Assembly (NCBI GenBank): GCA_000432775.1 | Contig: HF990397.1 | Span: forward strand, 4,319-20,450 | Source: Alistipes sp. CAG:831 | GTDB lineage: Bacteria > Bacteroidota > Bacteroidia > Bacteroidales > UBA932 | Direction of reading: 5' to 3' | Length of the DNA: 16,132 nucleotides | Shown here: piece after piece, positions 13,960-16,132 of the stretch | How the letters are laid out: every line of letters begins with the position of its first letter | Position numbering within the stretch: position 1 is the stretch's first letter | The notes under the pieces: model-generated | The model's input: only the letters and a program-made list of their open reading frames with translations | Told to the model about the DNA's origin: nothing | Databases searched by the model: none | Program-made: the position numbers and the translations under genes

Positions 13960-14934
13960 ATGGAAAGAGGACCTATCTCAAAATTCATCACTCATCATTA
14001 CCGTCATTTCAACTCGGCTACCCTCGTCGACGCAGCAAAGGCATACGACGACCTGATGAACCGGGGCGGCAAGATGATGCTGGCAATGGCGGGAGCCATG
14101 AGTACCGCCGAGCTCGGTATCTCTCTGGCAGAGATGATACGTCAGGGCAAATTCTCCATCGTATCCTGCTCCGCCAACAACCTCGAGGAGGACATCATGA
14201 ACCTCGTGGCCCACTCCCACTACAAGAGAGTGCCCAACTACCGCGACCTGACTCCCGAGCAGGAGCACGAGCTGCTGGAGAACCACATGAACCGTGTCAC
14301 GGACACCTGCATCCCCGAGGAGGAGGCATTCAGGAGGCTGGAACATCATCTCGTAGAGGTATGGAACGACATGAAGGCCAAGGGTGAGAGACTTTTCCCC
14401 TGGGAGGTAATCTACCGCCTGCTGCGCAGCGGAGTGCTCGAGCAGTACTATGAGATCGACCCCAAGGACAGCTGGGTCCTCGCCGCCTGCGAGAAGAACA
14501 TCCCCATCGTAGTGCCCGCATGGGAGGACTGCACCACAGCCAATATCTTCACCGCACACTGCATCAGGGGTGAGTTCGACACCAACATGATCAAGAACGG
14601 AATAGAGACCATGATCTACCTCACCGAGTGGTACAGGGCCAACTCGGGCGGAGCCGGCGTAGGCTTCTTCCAGATCGGCGGCGGTACGGCCGGTGACTTC
14701 CCCATCTGCGTAGTGCCCATGATGGCTCAGGATCTGGAGTGGAAGGACGTTCCCCTCTGGTCGTATTTCTGCCAGATTTCCGACTCCACCACCTCCTACG
14801 GCTCGTATTCCGGAGCAGTTCCCAACGAGAAGATCACATGGGGCAAGCTCTCCAAGGACACTCCCCGTTTCATCGTAGAGTCAGACGCCACTATCGTCGC
14901 ACCGCTGATCTTCGCATACGTTCTCGGCTGGTAA
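13960..14934 (+). CDS. Deoxyhypusine synthase family protein
   Basis: The 324-residue protein has the NAD-dependent deoxyhypusine synthase fold. RGGKMMLAMAGAMSTAELG and IVSCSANNLEEDI match the N-terminal part. VPAWEDCTTANIF and GGAGVGFFQIGGGTAGDF form the NAD and spermidine region, and NEKITWGKLSKDTP carries Lys296 at the position of the catalytic lysine that forms the enzyme-imine intermediate in eukaryotic enzymes. Eukaryotic DHS modifies eIF5A, which bacteria lack, so another aminobutyl acceptor such as putrescine (homospermidine synthesis) or an unknown protein or amine is more likely. Plant homospermidine synthases arose from DHS, which makes the polyamine role plausible, but this is inference. 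It is a single gene divergent from ffh, with a terminator after it. Confidence 0.88.
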   Translation: MERGPISKFITHHYRHFNSATLVDAAKAYDDLMNRGGKMMLAMAGAMSTAELGISLAEMIRQGKFSIVSCSANNLEEDIMNLVAHSHYKRVPNYRDLTPEQEHELLENHMNRVTDTCIPEEEAFRRLEHHLVEVWNDMKAKGERLFPWEVIYRLLRSGVLEQYYEIDPKDSWVLAACEKNIPIVVPAWEDCTTANIFTAHCIRGEFDTNMIKNGIETMIYLTEWYRANSGGAGVGFFQIGGGTAGDFPICVVPMMAQDLEWKDVPLWSYFCQISDSTTSYGSYSGAVPNEKITWGKLSKDTPRFIVESDATIVAPLIFAYVLGW

Positions 14935-14961
14935 GGTAATTCCCGACGATAAAGCACAAAT

Positions 14962-15014
14962 ATCCCGGAGAACCGGATTGCTCCTATCTCAAGGCTGCAA
15001 CCGGTCTCCGGGAT
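14962..15014. terminator. Bidirectional terminator-like hairpin after the deoxyhypusine-synthase-like gene
   Basis: ATCCCGGAGAACCGG (14962-14976) pairs with CCGGTCTCCGGGAT (15001-15014) with one bulged A, around a 24-nt loop. TTTTCATTT follows on the plus strand, and AAA-rich sequence precedes it, giving a weak T tract on the minus strand. It lies between two convergent genes and probably serves both, more surely the plus-strand one. Confidence 0.7.
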
Positions 15015-15081
15015 TTTCATTTATCCGGCCAGCGTAAATGACCGATGCCGGGACACCGATGACAACGCAGCAATTTACCTG

Positions 15082-16132
15082 CTATAAAGCCTCAGGCTGG
15101 TGCTCCGGACGCAGCAGATCCAGAACAGTCTTCACCGGATTGAAAGTAACAAGCGGCACCTCCACAAACACCGTATTCCAATTGCTCATAGAACCGTTCC
15201 AGAGGCCGGGCAGCTCCTGAGCCTTGAGTGGACGCCCCTCGTAGCTCTTGTGACTGATGAATCCGGTCTCGGGGTCGACGAAACGCTGGAGGTCGAACTT
15301 GCGGCCGAGATAGTCGACAGTGCAGCACACTACGTCCACGGGGTTGAAATGGGTAGAGCCCTTGAGCATAGCTATGGTAGCGGGATCATTCATGTCCAGC
15401 TGTGCACCTTCCAGAATCTGCAGGGAAGTGGCGCCGTCAGCATCGTAGACGATGTAGGGACCGCCGCCGGGTTCTCCCTCGTTCCTCACCATGCCGCAGA
15501 CGCGGACAGGCCGGTTCAGCTTGGCGTGCAGGTACTGGGGCAGTATCGCATAAGGCACGTCAGGTATTGCCACACAGAATTCCTCATAGAGAAAAGCCTT
15601 GATCTCGTCGAGCAGGCATGGATCATCCACCCCAGCCTCCATAAGCTCATCCAGGGCATGAAGATAGTGGCAGATGACGGAACGCACCTCCAGCAGCTTG
15701 CCGGCCAATGCCTTTTTCCATATCACTGTCTCATCCAGAAGTCTCTGGTGCACCACATTGTCTATATTCTTCAGGAAAATGATGTCTCCGTCGACAGCTG
15801 CCAGATTGCCAAGCAGGGCGCCGTGCCCGCCCGGACGGTAGAGAGGCTTGCCGTCGGCCTTGAGGAACGGAGTATTGTCCTCATTGACGGCGATAATGTC
15901 AGTTGAAGGATCCTGGACACTGAACGAGATGTCGTACTTGCAGCCGAAACGCTCCTCGTACTTGGCCACAGTCTCCTGCAGAATCTTCTCGAAGCCGGCC
16001 TGATGCGCGGGCGATACGGTGAAATGAATCCTCACCTTGCCGGAGGCACTGCGGGCATAGAGGGCGCCCTCCACCAGATGTTCCTCAAATGCAGTACGCA
16101 CCTCATTGTCATAACGGTGGAAGAGCACCTGC
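15082..16132 (-). CDS. DUF4301 family protein, 5' part outside the window
   Basis: About 350 C-terminal residues are present. The frame stays open to the window edge, so the true start lies beyond 16132. A GTG at 16128 is not taken as the start because the visible part is shorter than this family's usual length of about 500. The motif PLYRPGGHGALLGNL with VDGDIIFLKNIDNVV matches what I recall for the DUF4301 family of Bacteroidota, whose fold resembles sugar nucleotidyltransferases. The biochemical role is not established. VNEDNTPFLKADGKPLYRPGG resembles a nucleotide-sugar or metal-site loop. No signal peptide or membrane segment is visible in this part. It converges on the deoxyhypusine-synthase-like gene and shares the hairpin at 14962-15014. 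Confidence 0.75.
   Translation of the reverse strand, partial: QVLFHRYDNEVRTAFEEHLVEGALYARSASGKVRIHFTVSPAHQAGFEKILQETVAKYEERFGCKYDISFSVQDPSTDIIAVNEDNTPFLKADGKPLYRPGGHGALLGNLAAVDGDIIFLKNIDNVVHQRLLDETVIWKKALAGKLLEVRSVICHYLHALDELMEAGVDDPCLLDEIKAFLYEEFCVAIPDVPYAILPQYLHAKLNRPVRVCGMVRNEGEPGGGPYIVYDADGATSLQILEGAQLDMNDPATIAMLKGSTHFNPVDVVCCTVDYLGRKFDLQRFVDPETGFISHKSYEGRPLKAQELPGLWNGSMSNWNTVFVEVPLVTFNPVKTVLDLLRPEHQPEAL

Overview
The window reads as chromosomal DNA of a Bacteroidota member, most likely order Bacteroidales. The evidence is promoter boxes of the TAnnTTTG type, frequent lipoprotein signal peptides, a GH92 mannosidase, a DUF4301 protein and a moderately high-GC codon style. Genus cannot be fixed from the sequence. 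No phage, IS element, CRISPR array or rRNA was seen.

Layout from left to right. (1) 91-1446 (+): a Tat-exported lipoprotein-type aldo/keto reductase with two C-terminal 4Fe-4S motifs. (2) 1540-2270 (-): a HigB/HigA-type toxin-antitoxin operon with its own promoter and a palindromic operator candidate. The toxin gene carries an apparent one-base frameshift near its 5' end. (3) 2328-5276 (-): a large GH92 alpha-mannosidase lipoprotein with a C-terminal discoidin-like domain. (4) 5304-5459 (+): tRNA-Lys(CTT) with a consensus Bacteroidota promoter and a strong terminator. (5) 5554-7957 (-): a two-gene unit, a C69 dipeptidase followed after one base by a short-chain dehydrogenase. (6) 8163-9359 (+): an HdeD/DUF308 membrane protein and a long-chain flavodoxin. 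The flavodoxin ends at an unusual 99-nt hairpin structure shared with the converging operon. (7) 9509-13853 (-): ffh, folD, a TlpA-like thioredoxin lipoprotein and an M81 (MlrC-like) metallopeptidase lipoprotein, in that transcription order with short gaps. (8) 13960-14934 (+): a deoxyhypusine-synthase-family enzyme, divergent from ffh. (9) 15082-16132 (-): a DUF4301 protein cut by the window end.

Functionally this is a mix of housekeeping functions (SRP targeting, one-carbon folate metabolism, tRNA-Lys, flavodoxin) and envelope or nutrient functions (glycan trimming, peptide hydrolysis, several lipoproteins). I see no clearly new multi-gene system. The items most worth a second look are the frameshifted toxin with its operator, the deoxyhypusine-synthase homologue in a bacterium, the Fe-S aldo/keto reductase lipoprotein, the M81 lipoprotein behind ffh-folD, and the elaborate terminator hairpins.
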